From positions 1 through 64,000 of the forward strand of contig JBNKWZ010000008.1 in the NCBI GenBank assembly GCA_050300015.1: 64,000 bases of DNA. Reading direction: 5' to 3'. The stretch's first letter is position 1, and each line of letters begins with the position of its first letter. This document shows positions 33,537 through 43,160 of this stretch, in pieces. The notes beneath the pieces are model-generated. The model did not search any database. It was not told the DNA's origin and was given only the letters and a program-made list of their open reading frames with translations. The stretch comes from CAYZQH01 sp050300015. GTDB taxonomy: Bacteria > Pseudomonadota > Gammaproteobacteria > Pseudomonadales > Cellvibrionaceae. Position numbers and translations under genes: made by a program.

Positions 33537-35031
33537 TTCCCTTGCAAAAGTCTGTTATAAAATCGCTATGGCTTTGCATGTTAGAAACTTCACGCACAAT
33601 ATCATGCCTGATACCCCGCAACTTTCTTATAACCTGCATATCATCCGATGAATCTAGAATGCGGTTGTAAGCTTTGGGGTAAGCACCTTGCCCCATGAGC
33701 ACGCTGATCCAGCTGGTGGGCGGAAAGGCTCCGAATTTATGGGTTTCGACAAACCCTCGTTTTCTAAAACTATTAATCAACAACGCCAATTCATTGGGTA
33801 TCGACATCTCCCGGCAGTGCCGCCAAAAAGCCTCTGGTCGATTATTCAGATGATAGTGCAAAATGAGAAAATCACGTACCCGCGAATACTCAATCGACAA
33901 TATTCGATTGAACTCATCGATTGCAGCTTGACTGACTTCATAACTGGGCACATTAGCTAGAAAACGTTCTATGGCTATTTGAATAAGATAGATACTGGTT
34001 GATTCAAGCGGCTCAATAAAACCACCAGAAAGCCCAATGGCTATGCAGTTTTTAACCCATGGTTCAGGCCGATAACCCGTTGTGAACTGAAATCTTTTTG
34101 GTGACGCCAGGGGCTCACCTTCAAGCGAACTCATCAACAATGCTTCCGCATGTTCATCGCTGATAAAATCGTCACAATAGACGTAACCATTCCCTAAACG
34201 ATGCTGCAAAGGAATTCGCCACTGCCAACCCACCTCACGTGCACTAGATCGCGTATAGGGCGTTAGCTGACTATTACTGGCTTCACAGGGCACGGCAATG
34301 GCTTTGTTACAAGGCAGCCAATGAGACCAATTCTCAAAAGAGCTCCTCATCTCTCCATAAATGAGCAATGCATTCAATCCAGAACAATCTATAAAGTAAT
34401 CGCCATAGACTTCTTCCCCCGATTCCAACCGAAGTTTTTCGATATTGCCAGTCTCAGCAGATAGTTGCGACGCGACTATTTTTCCTTCAACCCGTTTTAC
34501 GCCCTTGCCATTAAATTTCGACTTTAGAAGCTCGACATATTGCCCTGCATCGAAGTGATAGCCATAGGTATAGGTAGACCTAATGTTATTTTGATCCTTA
34601 CTGGGCAACTCAAAGCATCCTGCTCGGCAGGCTTCCACTGCAAATGAATAATTGAATAGGGACTCTGTATCTGGATTCTGACTGACGCGTAGCCAGTGTT
34701 GCGTAAATAAGGCTGAATTTGGTCTATCGCCGAAAGTACCGAAAGGATGGATGTAATCGCTGGATAGCTCTCCCCAACCCTGAAATTGAATACCAAGCTT
34801 GAAACTGGCCTGTGTACTTTGCAACATTTCTGTTTCAGAAATACCCAGCCGATCATTGAAGCGTTTAAGCTGCGGTTGTGACGCCTCTCCTACGCCAATG
34901 GTGCCAATATCATTACTTTCTATCAATTCGATTTTATATTGATGATGAGGGCACTGTCGCGCTGCGGCAGCGGCAAACATCCAACCGGCGGTACCGCCGC
35001 CAACAACAACCAACTTAATTGGTGGTCTCAC
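33523..35031 (-). CDS. Flavin-dependent tryptophan-halogenase family protein, block 2 proximal (canonical)
   Basis: The 502-residue protein has VVGGGTAGWMFAA, GVGEASQPQL, the catalytic lysine in ASFKLGIQFQGW, GWQWRIPLQHRLGNG and FIEPLESTSIYLIQ. All points expected for flavin binding and halogenation are present; the substrate is not predictable. It starts the block 2 triplet just after a strong hairpin that follows the receptor gene. Its last 14 bases overlap the start of the degenerate middle gene. Confidence 0.85.
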   Translation of the reverse strand: MRPPIKLVVVGGGTAGWMFAAAAARQCPHHQYKIELIESNDIGTIGVGEASQPQLKRFNDRLGISETEMLQSTQASFKLGIQFQGWGELSSDYIHPFGTFGDRPNSALFTQHWLRVSQNPDTESLFNYSFAVEACRAGCFELPSKDQNNIRSTYTYGYHFDAGQYVELLKSKFNGKGVKRVEGKIVASQLSAETGNIEKLRLESGEEVYGDYFIDCSGLNALLIYGEMRSSFENWSHWLPCNKAIAVPCEASNSQLTPYTRSSAREVGWQWRIPLQHRLGNGYVYCDDFISDEHAEALLMSSLEGEPLASPKRFQFTTGYRPEPWVKNCIAIGLSGGFIEPLESTSIYLIQIAIERFLANVPSYEVSQAAIDEFNRILSIEYSRVRDFLILHYHLNNRPEAFWRHCREMSIPNELALLINSFRKRGFVETHKFGAFPPTSWISVLMGQGAYPKAYNRILDSSDDMQVIRKLRGIRHDIVREVSNMQSHSDFITDFCKGNAGD

Positions 35032-35043
35032 TCCCCCCCCTTA

Positions 35044-35079
35044 AAACAAAAATGCGCCACTAGAAACTAGCGGCGCATT
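35044..35079 (-). terminator. Terminator or attenuator between receptor and halogenases, block 2
   Basis: On the minus strand ATGCGCC pairs with GGCGCAT, extended by CTAG/CTAG inside, followed by TTTTGTTTT. It lies between the receptor stop and the first halogenase, exactly as in block 1. Confidence 0.8.
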
Positions 35080-35105
35080 GTATTAATCGCTTAACGATAA
35101 AGAGA

Positions 35106-38100
35106 TTAAAGCTGGTAAGTTAAGGTCAAAGTGTAACGTGTGTCATTTCTAAAGCGACCCGTCGGCAACCTTAACCCTCCGTCCTGCCAATTTTCCACTT
35201 GCTGCTCGGTAACCGTTTCTTCACCAAGAAGATTACTACCTGAAAGGCTTACCGTTAAACTGTCAGAAATCGTATATTTGATAGACCCATCGAGCTGACC
35301 GTAGGCTTTTTGCCATACCGGCAACGCAACACAGCAGTCCACCGCGGTTACCAAGTAGTCATCACGCCAACTGTAAGCCAATCGAGCACTCCAATCACCT
35401 TTTTCATACATCCCAATGAAGGTGTAAGATTGGTCAGACAAACTCTCCAGCCTATTCACTTCAACAGAATCCGTCGCTTGGCCAGTATCTGACGCCTCGC
35501 CTTGGTCACCTACAACACTTTGGACATTCGAGTTTGAAATACCGTCATTGTTCACGTAGGTGTAGTTCGCTTGTATGCCAAGTCCGTTAAATGGTTCCGG
35601 TAATGAATCAAAGAACGTTTGATACGCCAATTCGAAACCATTCATTTTGGCGCCATCGGCATTCACAGGCCCAACAATCTCAACGGCCCGAGTCACGCCT
35701 CCGCTCGTAATATAGCGGTTGTAGCGGCCGGCTTGAATATAGTCGTCAAACTTCTTCTGAAATACCGCCGCTGTAAACGATCCTACATCTGAGAAATAGT
35801 ACTCTAAGGTAAGGTCGATCTGATCCGCGATAATGGGTTTGAGATAAGGGTTTTGACCTCCGGCGTTGTAAAACACATTTAAGCCGACGATTTCTCCCGA
35901 GGAATCTCGCACCCAACCCGGGTCATTCGGCGATGATTCATCTGGCATGTCGCCACTGATTCCTACGTAGTTTCTGAGATTACCAATATCCGGCCGCGAC
36001 ATAGCTCTGGATATGGCCAACCGAGCCTGCAACTCCTCCGTAAACTCTAGCTTTAGGTTAAAGCTCGGCAATACTTTCGTATTGCTTGTTTCCACTACAT
36101 TAAGCTGGTCTTCCCCGTTCAAGAACGCCACATCATCCTCAGAGAGGTAGCAGCCGAGCGTATTCGGTACAGGAGGTGGAGTACCCGCAGGGTTAGCTGG
36201 GGTCGGTGGTGAATCTGGAATATATGTACACGTAAGATTCTCGGGTGTCTTTGGCAATAATGTGGTTCGATCCAAGGTTTCCCCACTTTCAACAAAATCG
36301 GGGGTTTCAGGGTCATCCTCAATTTGTTTATACTCGGGATCAAAGAACAAATTCGCATCTAAATCAGGAACAGAAATACCACCATTACCCGTGTTGGTCG
36401 TTTTCACCCAACGAACACCTAAATTACCGGAAAAAGGTATACCGAATATTTCTGCATCACTGCCACCAAAGTTCAATTGTACGTAGGCAGCCATGGTCTC
36501 CTCTGATACGTCGGCGATTTCAGGCGGTGTAAAACATGTCCCGGGTACTTCTTCACTTCGATCACCAGTGTTAGAACAAATGGCATCCCAACCCACCACG
36601 TCACCAGAAGGATTCCCAGCGGAATCTTCAAACCCTAGGTTACCCGCGCTAAAGGCATCGGCAAAGGCAATTCGATCAGCAATCAAATCAGCGTCTGCAA
36701 AATAAAATTCACGCATGTTGATATCGTGGTAGCTAGTCCCAAATGTTCTTAGCGCGTAGTAACCCTCTGGGTAACCGGTAAAATTGGGTTGTACGCCATT
36801 GGTGCCACCAGGCGTTGGGTCGTGCTGATCAATATTGAAATAGTGTGCCTGGTTGTCTCCCCAAGGGGTCGCCACTGATTGCCAGTTATAACTGCCCCAA
36901 CGAACCACCTGATCACGCTTGGCGTAACGTGTACCCACTTTGATCGACGCAAGAGGCCCCTTATCGATATCAAACTCAAAGTCCGCGCGCGCTGCAAATT
37001 GCTCGCCTTCACTGTCCTCCAAGTGATCCGAAATGTGTTTGAGAAAATAATTGTGGGGGTCGGTCAAACCTTCGGCCGACCAGTTTACATTGGTTGGAGC
37101 GCTGAGCTCTAATCGAGGCCTTTCACCAGTGAGATCGATAAAAGGGTTGGTGTAAGTTTGAAAACTCATCTCCGCGTCGTAGTTATCAACTTCAGAATCC
37201 ACAAACTGTACATCAAAGTTCGAGCGAACCGAATCCGATATACTCCATTGAATATTTACACTGAAATCTTGGGTGACGTTTTCGTTGGAAGCCGCGCGAG
37301 TAGTGCTTGTGGTATCCATGCCGCGAATTGAAGGTGAACAAGCATTCACACCATCCCAGCTGTTGTTACCATTGTTGTAGCATGGGATAACAAAAGGCTC
37401 CCCTACGCCAGCTTGTCCCCTGGCGGCAGCTTCTGCATCGTCGCCGCCCCACCAACCAACGCCCGTATTAGTTGTGCCCGTCTGAAACAATCCATTTTGG
37501 TCGAAAGTGAATTCGTCTGTGCCCGGCGCGGGTTGCGGTAAAGTATTGCTTTGTGGGTCGCCAGAATACGGCTGCAACTCATAAAAAACACTTTGCCCGA
37601 AAGACAAATCCGCTGGAGAAACACCAACGACATATTCTTCCCATGTGTTTTCATATTGAGATCGATTATATTGTCCCGTCACCACAAAGGTTTCATCTGC
37701 ATTTTGCCATTGGACAGCTATGGAGCCACCTAACCGTGTGCGCTCATAGGTGTTGTCGCGCATGTAAATTGCTGCGGGAATATAAGTAAGAGTATCTCGT
37801 TCATCAACCACACCATCGCCGTTAACATCCTGGTCAACAACTCCGTCTTGGTCACTATCACCGAATACGTTGCGAAAACGGTTCATTCGATAAAGTTGAT
37901 TACCTTCAGATTTGGTTTGCACGTTGGAATAGGCGATGTTCGCCAAAATTCCAAACTCGCCTGATGCAACATCCCATCGGTTACTGTATAAAGCAGAGCC
38001 CTCTGGGGTGTACTCATCCGATAAATTACCGTAGTTCGTTGACAGCGTGGCAGCAAACATTTGCCCATCTTGATCAAAGGGCAGGCGTGTGCGCATATTC

Positions 38101-38657
38101 ACTGTACCCGCGATGCCACCTTCGATAAGCTCTGCCATCTGGTTTTTGTAGGTATCTACCCCGGCCATAAGCTCTGGAGACACATCCCCCCAACTTAAGC
38201 CGCGAGAAGAGTTCGCACTGAACGAATCCCGGCCATTAAATTCTGTGCGAACCTGGGTAAGGCCGCGAACGATAACGCCCGAAGGTTCTGCTGAAAAGTG
38301 CGCCGTATCGGAAGAAGCCGCAAATCGGTTAACGGTAATACCCGCTACGCGCTGGAGCGCTTCCGCGATAGATTTATCTGGAAATGAACCTAAGTCTTCT
38401 GCGGTAATGGAATCGATGACTGTTGCCGAGTCACGCTTTAGGTCCTGTGCCGTTTGCAGAGATTGACGCATACCGGTCACAACAATCTCTTCCATTACGG
38501 AATCACTCGAGGGTTCATCTTGCGAAGCCTCGTCCTGTGCATACACTTGTGAGACCGTCACACTGGCAATTGCCAACGCTAAGGCATAACTTTTCTTTCT
38601 GGCCCAGATGGACTCAGGTGCTATAGTGGCGCGAGACTGCTTTATGGTTTTAGACAC
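35106..38657 (-). CDS. TonB-dependent outer-membrane receptor (TIGR01782-like), block 2
   Basis: The 1183-residue receptor has a longer basic N-terminus and signal core (SYALALAIASVTVSQVYAQ), then the TonB box region MEEIVVTGMRQSLQ. The plug has ALQRVAGITVNRF, VRGLTQVRTEFNGRDSF and LIEGGIAGTVNMRTRLPFD, nearly parallel to the block 1 receptor. The barrel ends in RYTLTLTYQL. Around residues 265-290 an acidic loop, DSDQDGVVDQDVNGDGVVDE, looks like two calcium-binding DxDxDG repeats; the block 1 receptor lacks it. A proline-rich loop with two Cys lies near residue 825. Ligand unknown, probably a glycan. It heads block 2. Confidence 0.92.
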   Translation of the reverse strand: MSKTIKQSRATIAPESIWARKKSYALALAIASVTVSQVYAQDEASQDEPSSDSVMEEIVVTGMRQSLQTAQDLKRDSATVIDSITAEDLGSFPDKSIAEALQRVAGITVNRFAASSDTAHFSAEPSGVIVRGLTQVRTEFNGRDSFSANSSRGLSWGDVSPELMAGVDTYKNQMAELIEGGIAGTVNMRTRLPFDQDGQMFAATLSTNYGNLSDEYTPEGSALYSNRWDVASGEFGILANIAYSNVQTKSEGNQLYRMNRFRNVFGDSDQDGVVDQDVNGDGVVDERDTLTYIPAAIYMRDNTYERTRLGGSIAVQWQNADETFVVTGQYNRSQYENTWEEYVVGVSPADLSFGQSVFYELQPYSGDPQSNTLPQPAPGTDEFTFDQNGLFQTGTTNTGVGWWGGDDAEAAARGQAGVGEPFVIPCYNNGNNSWDGVNACSPSIRGMDTTSTTRAASNENVTQDFSVNIQWSISDSVRSNFDVQFVDSEVDNYDAEMSFQTYTNPFIDLTGERPRLELSAPTNVNWSAEGLTDPHNYFLKHISDHLEDSEGEQFAARADFEFDIDKGPLASIKVGTRYAKRDQVVRWGSYNWQSVATPWGDNQAHYFNIDQHDPTPGGTNGVQPNFTGYPEGYYALRTFGTSYHDINMREFYFADADLIADRIAFADAFSAGNLGFEDSAGNPSGDVVGWDAICSNTGDRSEEVPGTCFTPPEIADVSEETMAAYVQLNFGGSDAEIFGIPFSGNLGVRWVKTTNTGNGGISVPDLDANLFFDPEYKQIEDDPETPDFVESGETLDRTTLLPKTPENLTCTYIPDSPPTPANPAGTPPPVPNTLGCYLSEDDVAFLNGEDQLNVVETSNTKVLPSFNLKLEFTEELQARLAISRAMSRPDIGNLRNYVGISGDMPDESSPNDPGWVRDSSGEIVGLNVFYNAGGQNPYLKPIIADQIDLTLEYYFSDVGSFTAAVFQKKFDDYIQAGRYNRYITSGGVTRAVEIVGPVNADGAKMNGFELAYQTFFDSLPEPFNGLGIQANYTYVNNDGISNSNVQSVVGDQGEASDTGQATDSVEVNRLESLSDQSYTFIGMYEKGDWSARLAYSWRDDYLVTAVDCCVALPVWQKAYGQLDGSIKYTISDSLTVSLSGSNLLGEETVTEQQVENWQDGGLRLPTGRFRNDTRYTLTLTYQL

Positions 38658-39194
38658 GTCAAGACTCCCAAAATTATTGGTTTTATATGCATGGCATTAC
38701 TTGGTGAAATCATACTTATTATTTTTATCACTCTGCTCAGTCTAGGTTCACTCAACAAAGCTCTTACAAATACTGCGTTCAGATCGTCGAATGGCTGCTT
38801 CTGCTTTATCTTTATCGCAACAAACACCTAACAGACAGTTGCAGGAACACTCTTTGATCAAAGGTCAAGCCAATCATACTGTGCTATTGATGATCTGAAA
38901 AGATTGTTAACCAAGAAGTGGTACTAAACAGGCGCTTTTGCGATCGAATTTCAACCAATAAGCTCAATTAATAAACTTATCGTACAAATGAAGTCTCATA
39001 ATGTTAATGCAAATGTGAGATTATTGATCAGTACGATAAATCCACCCTTAAAACAATTAGGTTAATAGCATGAACTTTCGACGTTTGCGCACTGGTTTTT
39101 TGTCCCTGTGATTTAGTACACATAATAAAAAAGTATTAGTGGTCCGTGGGGGCTTCGGTTACAAGCCAATTACATGAATCAGGCAAGCCGCCTA
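38658..39194. promoter_or_regulatory. Control region upstream of receptor 2
   Basis: There is no gene in this AT-rich stretch. It contains the 10-bp palindrome TTTGATCAAA (38853-38862) and a large nested inverted repeat (38977-39039), listed separately. It should contain the receptor 2 promoter. Confidence 0.5.
38977..39039. promoter_or_regulatory. Nested inverted repeats upstream of receptor 2
   Basis: Outer arms TTATCGTAC (38977-38985) and GTACGATAA (39031-39039) are perfect. Inner arms TCTCA (38994-38998) and TGAGA (39016-39020) are symmetric inside them. The layout suits two operator half-site pairs or a looped structure about 320-380 bases before the receptor start. Confidence 0.5.
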
Positions 39195-39440
39195 TCGAAC
39201 TTCATCGCTCCTTCTTGCGCGTTACGCGGTGTACCTTGGAAGGATCTAGCTGAAAGTCAGTTGCATAAACGAGGGGCGTTGTGAATCGGATAGGGTCGCA
39301 CCGCTCCATACTTCCTGCATCCGCGGTGTACCTTAGAAAGTTCTAGCTGCAGATCTTTTGCATGAACAGGAGAGTCGTGAATCGTACCACGCCGCTCCAT
39401 GCTTCCTGCATCCGCGGCATACCGTCCATCCCTGGACATA
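39195..39440 (-). repeat. Terminator-linked dispersed repeat, copy 4 (about 96-bp period)
   Basis: Read on the minus strand after the polA terminator, the sequence is ATGTCCAGGGATGGACGGTA and on to CCGCGGATGCAGGAAGCATG, the same as copy 1 after its terminator. Two further related units follow at a spacing of about 96 bases. Compare GTACCTTAGAAAGTTCTAGC near 39331 with GTACCTTGGAAGGATCTAGC near 39233 (plus strand). No protein frame is conserved. Confidence 0.75.
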
Positions 39441-39465
39441 AAAAAGCCCGGCTGGGGGGCCGGGC
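39441..39465 (-). terminator. Terminator of polA
   Basis: On the minus strand GCCCGGC pairs with GCCGGGC around a six-base loop of C's and A, followed by six T. It is about 195 bases after the polA stop with no gene between. Confidence 0.88.
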
Positions 39466-39660
39466 AGTACTCACACCTTTGGAACTACTTTCACAAACAA
39501 CCATCTAGGAGAGAGCAAGGGGTGGAGACTTCTGGCCCTTGCGATACTAAGACTGGGCACGGGAGGAAAAGTTCGAAGAATTTCAAAATAATTTCCATTA
39601 TTGATCAAAGTCGTCCAAAACCCCCTCGGGCGGCGGTTTTGGCAATAGGTTCGCACAGGA

Positions 39661-42444
39661 TTAATGGGCTTCATCCCAGTTGTTGCCTACGCCCACATCC
39701 ACTTCTAAAGGCACTTTTAGGGCTAACGCTTGCCCCATTAGGGTTTTGACTTTGTCGATTACAGCAGGAATGTCGGCCTCTTTCACTTCTAGTACTAGCT
39801 CATCGTGCACCTGCATGATCATTTTGGCATCTACTTCACTTGCTTGCAGCCAGGCATCCACCGCAATCATGGCTTTCTTAATAATGTCCGCTGCACTGCC
39901 CTGCATGGGTGCATTAATGGCGGTGCGCTCCGCAGCTTGGCGGCGCATGGGGTTGCGATCATTGATATTGGGCAAATACAAACGCCGGCCACACAAGGTT
40001 TCCACATAGCCCTGCTTGGCAGCTTGCGCACGGGTGGTGTCCATATAGAGCTTCACGCCAGGGTATTGCTCAAAGTATTTATCTATGGCCGCGGCGGCGT
40101 CACTTCGGCTAATGTGCAATTGACGAGCAAGGCCAAAAGCCGACATACCGTAAATCAAGCCAAAGTTAATGGCCTTGGCATTGCGGCGTTGCTCATTGGT
40201 AACTTCATCCACGGCTACGCCGTACACCTCGGCAGCGGTGGCTTTGTGCACATCTTGCCCCTGGCCAAAGGCGGCCAAGAGACCCGGATCTTCCGACAAG
40301 TGCGCCATAATGCGCAGCTCAATTTGGGAGTAATCCGCCGCCAGTAGCTTGTACCCTTGGGGTGCCACAAAAGCCTTGCGAATACGTCGGCCTGCTTCAG
40401 TACGAATGGGGATATTTTGTAAATTGGGCTCGGTGGACGATAACCTTCCTGTGGCCGCCACCGCTTGATGATAGGAGGTATGCACCCGCCCAGTGGCAGG
40501 GTGAATCATCCTCGGCAGTTTATCGGTATAGGTACTTTTTAGCTTCGCTAAACCACGGTGTTCAATAAGCACACGCGGCAGTTCGTGTTCGTGGGCAAGG
40601 TCTTGCAACACTTCTTCTGCGGTGGAAGGCGCGCCCTTGGCGGTTTTTTTCTTGACCGGGATGTTCTGTTCTTCAAACAGTATTTGCGCCAGCTGCTTGG
40701 GCGAAGACAGGTTAAATTCTCGTCCAGCAATGTCGTATGCCTGGCGCTCTAACGCCGTCAACTGCTCACCCAACTGCTGGCTCTGCTCCGCCAAAGCATT
40801 GGCATCCAATAGCGCCCCGTTTTGTTCGATGGTGACCAGTATCGGAATCAAGGGCAGTTCAATTTCTTCATAAACTGGCACGATCTCTGGCACCGCGGCC
40901 ATCGACTCGCTTAAGGCATGGTGAAGACGCAACGTCACATCGGCATCCTCTGCGGCGTAGGGAGCGGCCTTCTCCAGGGCAATTTGGTTAAAAGTCAGTT
41001 GTTTTGCACCCTTACCAGCAATATCGGCAAAGTGGATGGTTTCATGGTCCAAGTGTTCAAGCGCTAGGCTATCCATGTCGTGGCGTGCAATGGAATTTAA
41101 CACGTAGGAGGCCAGCATGGTGTCGTGCGCAATGCCGCGCAAAACAATCTGATGATTACGAAGCACATGGGCATCGTACTTTAAATTTTGCCCCACTTTT
41201 TTCACGGAAGCATCTTCTAGCAAAGGCTTTAATGCGCCCAATACCTGTTGCTCGCTCAATTGTGTAGGCGCGCCCAAATAGTCATGGCCGAAGGGCACAT
41301 AGGCCGCTTCACCTGGCATTACGGCAAAAGAGACGCCCACCACACGGGCCTCCATGTAATTGAGGGCGGTGGTCTCGGTATCAAAGGCAAACAAGGGCGC
41401 GACGGCAAGCTTGGCAAGCCAGGCTTCAAGCTCGGCTTCGGTCAACACGGTTTGATAGTTCACCGCTAAGGCCGCTGTCGGCGGGACCTCTTGGGCTTGG
41501 GCTTGGGCGTTGGCATCCACTTCTGCCGGTGCATGGTCCACATTCCCGCCTTCACTGATGGGGCCCGTGTGGGTTTCAAGCGTTTTAACCCAGGTTTTAA
41601 ATTCCAAGTCTTTAAACAATTCTAGCAAAGTGGCCTCTTGCGCTTCGCCTAGGGCAATTTCGTCGAGGCCAAATTCCAACGCAACGTCCGTTTTGATGGT
41701 AGCCAGCTGATAGGACAGGCGCGCCTCAGCCTCGTGCACCTCTAATTTTTGCCCCAGTGACTTGGCACCTCTCACCGGTACGGTGGCCACGGCATCTAGC
41801 TGTTGGTAGATGTCGTCAATGCCACCCAGTGCTTGGATCAAACCCTTGGCGGTTTTTTCACCCACACCCGGCACCCCGGGAATGTTATCCACCTTGTCGC
41901 CCATCAAAGCCAGGAAGTCGATAATGCGCTCGGGCGGCAATTCAAATTTTTCTTTGACGCCAGCCACATCCAACACAGTGTCGGTCATGGTATTCACCAG
42001 TGTTACGTATTCGTTCACCAGCTGTGCCATATCCTTATCCCCAGTGGAGACCACCAAGGGGCGCTTTTTTCGGGTGGCCTCAGCGGCGAGGGTGCCGATC
42101 ACGTCATCCGCCTCTACACCCTCGATCACCACCAGGGGTAACCCCATGGCCTCAATAATCTGATGAATGGGGGCAACTTGCTCGCGCAAGTCATCCGGCA
42201 TGGGCGGGCGGTTGGCCTTGTAATCTTCATACAAATCATCGCGAAAGGTTTTACCCTTGGCGTCAAAAATAACGGCCACAGGGCTCTGCGGATAATCCTT
42301 TAATAAACGTCGCACCATATTAACCACACCCTTCACGGCACCCGTTGGCACACCCTTGCTGTTGGTTAGGGCGGGCAGGGCATGGTAGGCGCGGTATAGA
42401 TATGAGGAGCCATCTACCAAAACGATGGGAAGAGTGTCGGTCAT
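39661..42444 (-). CDS. polA: DNA polymerase I
   Basis: The 927-residue protein has all three activities. The N-terminal 5'-3' exonuclease (residues 1-300) starts LVDGSSYLYRAYHALP and contains VIEGVEADDVIGTLA and the FLALMGDKVDNIPGVPGVGEKTA helix-hairpin-helix. The proofreading domain keeps its acidic residues in FDTETTALNYME, GQNLKYDAHVL and YAAEDADVTLRLHH. The polymerase domain has LLAADYSQIELRIMAHL, RRNAKAINFGLIYG and MQVHDELVLEV. A spacer rich in Ala/Gln (ANAQAQAQEVPP) lies between the first two domains. It fills gaps in repair and removes Okazaki primers. It is monocistronic. Confidence 0.98.
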   Translation of the reverse strand: MTDTLPIVLVDGSSYLYRAYHALPALTNSKGVPTGAVKGVVNMVRRLLKDYPQSPVAVIFDAKGKTFRDDLYEDYKANRPPMPDDLREQVAPIHQIIEAMGLPLVVIEGVEADDVIGTLAAEATRKKRPLVVSTGDKDMAQLVNEYVTLVNTMTDTVLDVAGVKEKFELPPERIIDFLALMGDKVDNIPGVPGVGEKTAKGLIQALGGIDDIYQQLDAVATVPVRGAKSLGQKLEVHEAEARLSYQLATIKTDVALEFGLDEIALGEAQEATLLELFKDLEFKTWVKTLETHTGPISEGGNVDHAPAEVDANAQAQAQEVPPTAALAVNYQTVLTEAELEAWLAKLAVAPLFAFDTETTALNYMEARVVGVSFAVMPGEAAYVPFGHDYLGAPTQLSEQQVLGALKPLLEDASVKKVGQNLKYDAHVLRNHQIVLRGIAHDTMLASYVLNSIARHDMDSLALEHLDHETIHFADIAGKGAKQLTFNQIALEKAAPYAAEDADVTLRLHHALSESMAAVPEIVPVYEEIELPLIPILVTIEQNGALLDANALAEQSQQLGEQLTALERQAYDIAGREFNLSSPKQLAQILFEEQNIPVKKKTAKGAPSTAEEVLQDLAHEHELPRVLIEHRGLAKLKSTYTDKLPRMIHPATGRVHTSYHQAVAATGRLSSTEPNLQNIPIRTEAGRRIRKAFVAPQGYKLLAADYSQIELRIMAHLSEDPGLLAAFGQGQDVHKATAAEVYGVAVDEVTNEQRRNAKAINFGLIYGMSAFGLARQLHISRSDAAAAIDKYFEQYPGVKLYMDTTRAQAAKQGYVETLCGRRLYLPNINDRNPMRRQAAERTAINAPMQGSAADIIKKAMIAVDAWLQASEVDAKMIMQVHDELVLEVKEADIPAVIDKVKTLMGQALALKVPLEVDVGVGNNWDEAH

Positions 42445-42763
42445 TGTATTGGCCTAAGGGAAAAGGCGCTGAGAATACCGTATTCACGCCGAATTTGTTA
42501 CCCGCTTAGCGCGCGAGCACCCCAGCTGTTACCGGAAGTCAAAAAATACCAATATGGCGCAAAATTCCTTTTTTTAATAGCCAAAAAGAATTAATAAGTC
42601 ACCACTTATACTTTGTAGTTGATAATTGATCATTTTTTGTGATATTTCTTGCTTATCTGAAACCCTGTGTTACCATATGTAACGTCGGTAACATCAACTG
42701 ACACGACATGTCGAAACACCCAAATCGACATTCGGTATCAACCACACTGATAAGGAGGACCTT
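42445..42763. promoter_or_regulatory. polA / small-protein divergent region with palindromes
   Basis: GTTAC-CATAT-GTAAC (42669-42683) is followed by a third GTAAC at 42688 and the perfect palindrome CGACATGTCG (42704-42713), all 50-95 bases before the start of the next gene. An AT-rich run with TGATCA-type sequences precedes them. The palindromes look like regulator sites for the small secreted protein. Confidence 0.45.
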
Positions 42764-43057
42764 ATGAAAAAGCTGGGTTTTCTGCTGCTGATTTTAATGG
42801 CGTCTAAAGGCGTAGCAGCATCTGAGGTTGGTGCCCCTTTCCCTCAATTGGCAAACACAACGGCCGTACTGGCTGTAGCAATTGCGGAAACAGGCACCAG
42901 CACAATGAGCTGGGCTCTCGAGCCGTCTACTGAGGACACCGTAAGCACGCAGCATGCAATGCTAAACGACTATGCAGAAATGACCTTGGATAAACTGTCC
43001 GCCGTTACGCGCGAACGTATCCTGAGTCAATTAGAGCTGCAGTACCAAATTTATTAA
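42764..43057 (+). CDS. Small secreted protein of unknown function
   Basis: This 97-residue protein has a clear signal peptide (MKKLGFLLLILMASKGVAA, cleavage after GVAA or VAAS). The mature part of some 78 residues is rich in Thr, Ala and Glu and has no Cys. The strong AAGGAGG at 42752-42758, five bases before the ATG, supports real and efficient translation. It has its own terminator and palindromic sites upstream, so it is an independent, probably regulated unit. I recognise no family. It could be a periplasmic or extracellular small factor. Confidence 0.7.
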   Translation: MKKLGFLLLILMASKGVAASEVGAPFPQLANTTAVLAVAIAETGTSTMSWALEPSTEDTVSTQHAMLNDYAEMTLDKLSAVTRERILSQLELQYQIY

Positions 43058-43160
43058 GGGCATGCCCCTTACTTAAACTCGATGGGATTGAGTTTTTATT
43101 GAGCGAGGATGCGCACTTGTTTAAGTTGTAGCCTGTCTCCATTTTTGACCATTCTTTTTA

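Noticed and set aside
19296..38657. Antibiotic (halogenated natural product) biosynthetic cluster
   Set aside because: No NRPS, PKS, prenyltransferase, flavin reductase or transporter genes accompany the halogenase-family genes. The context is receptor and glycan binding.
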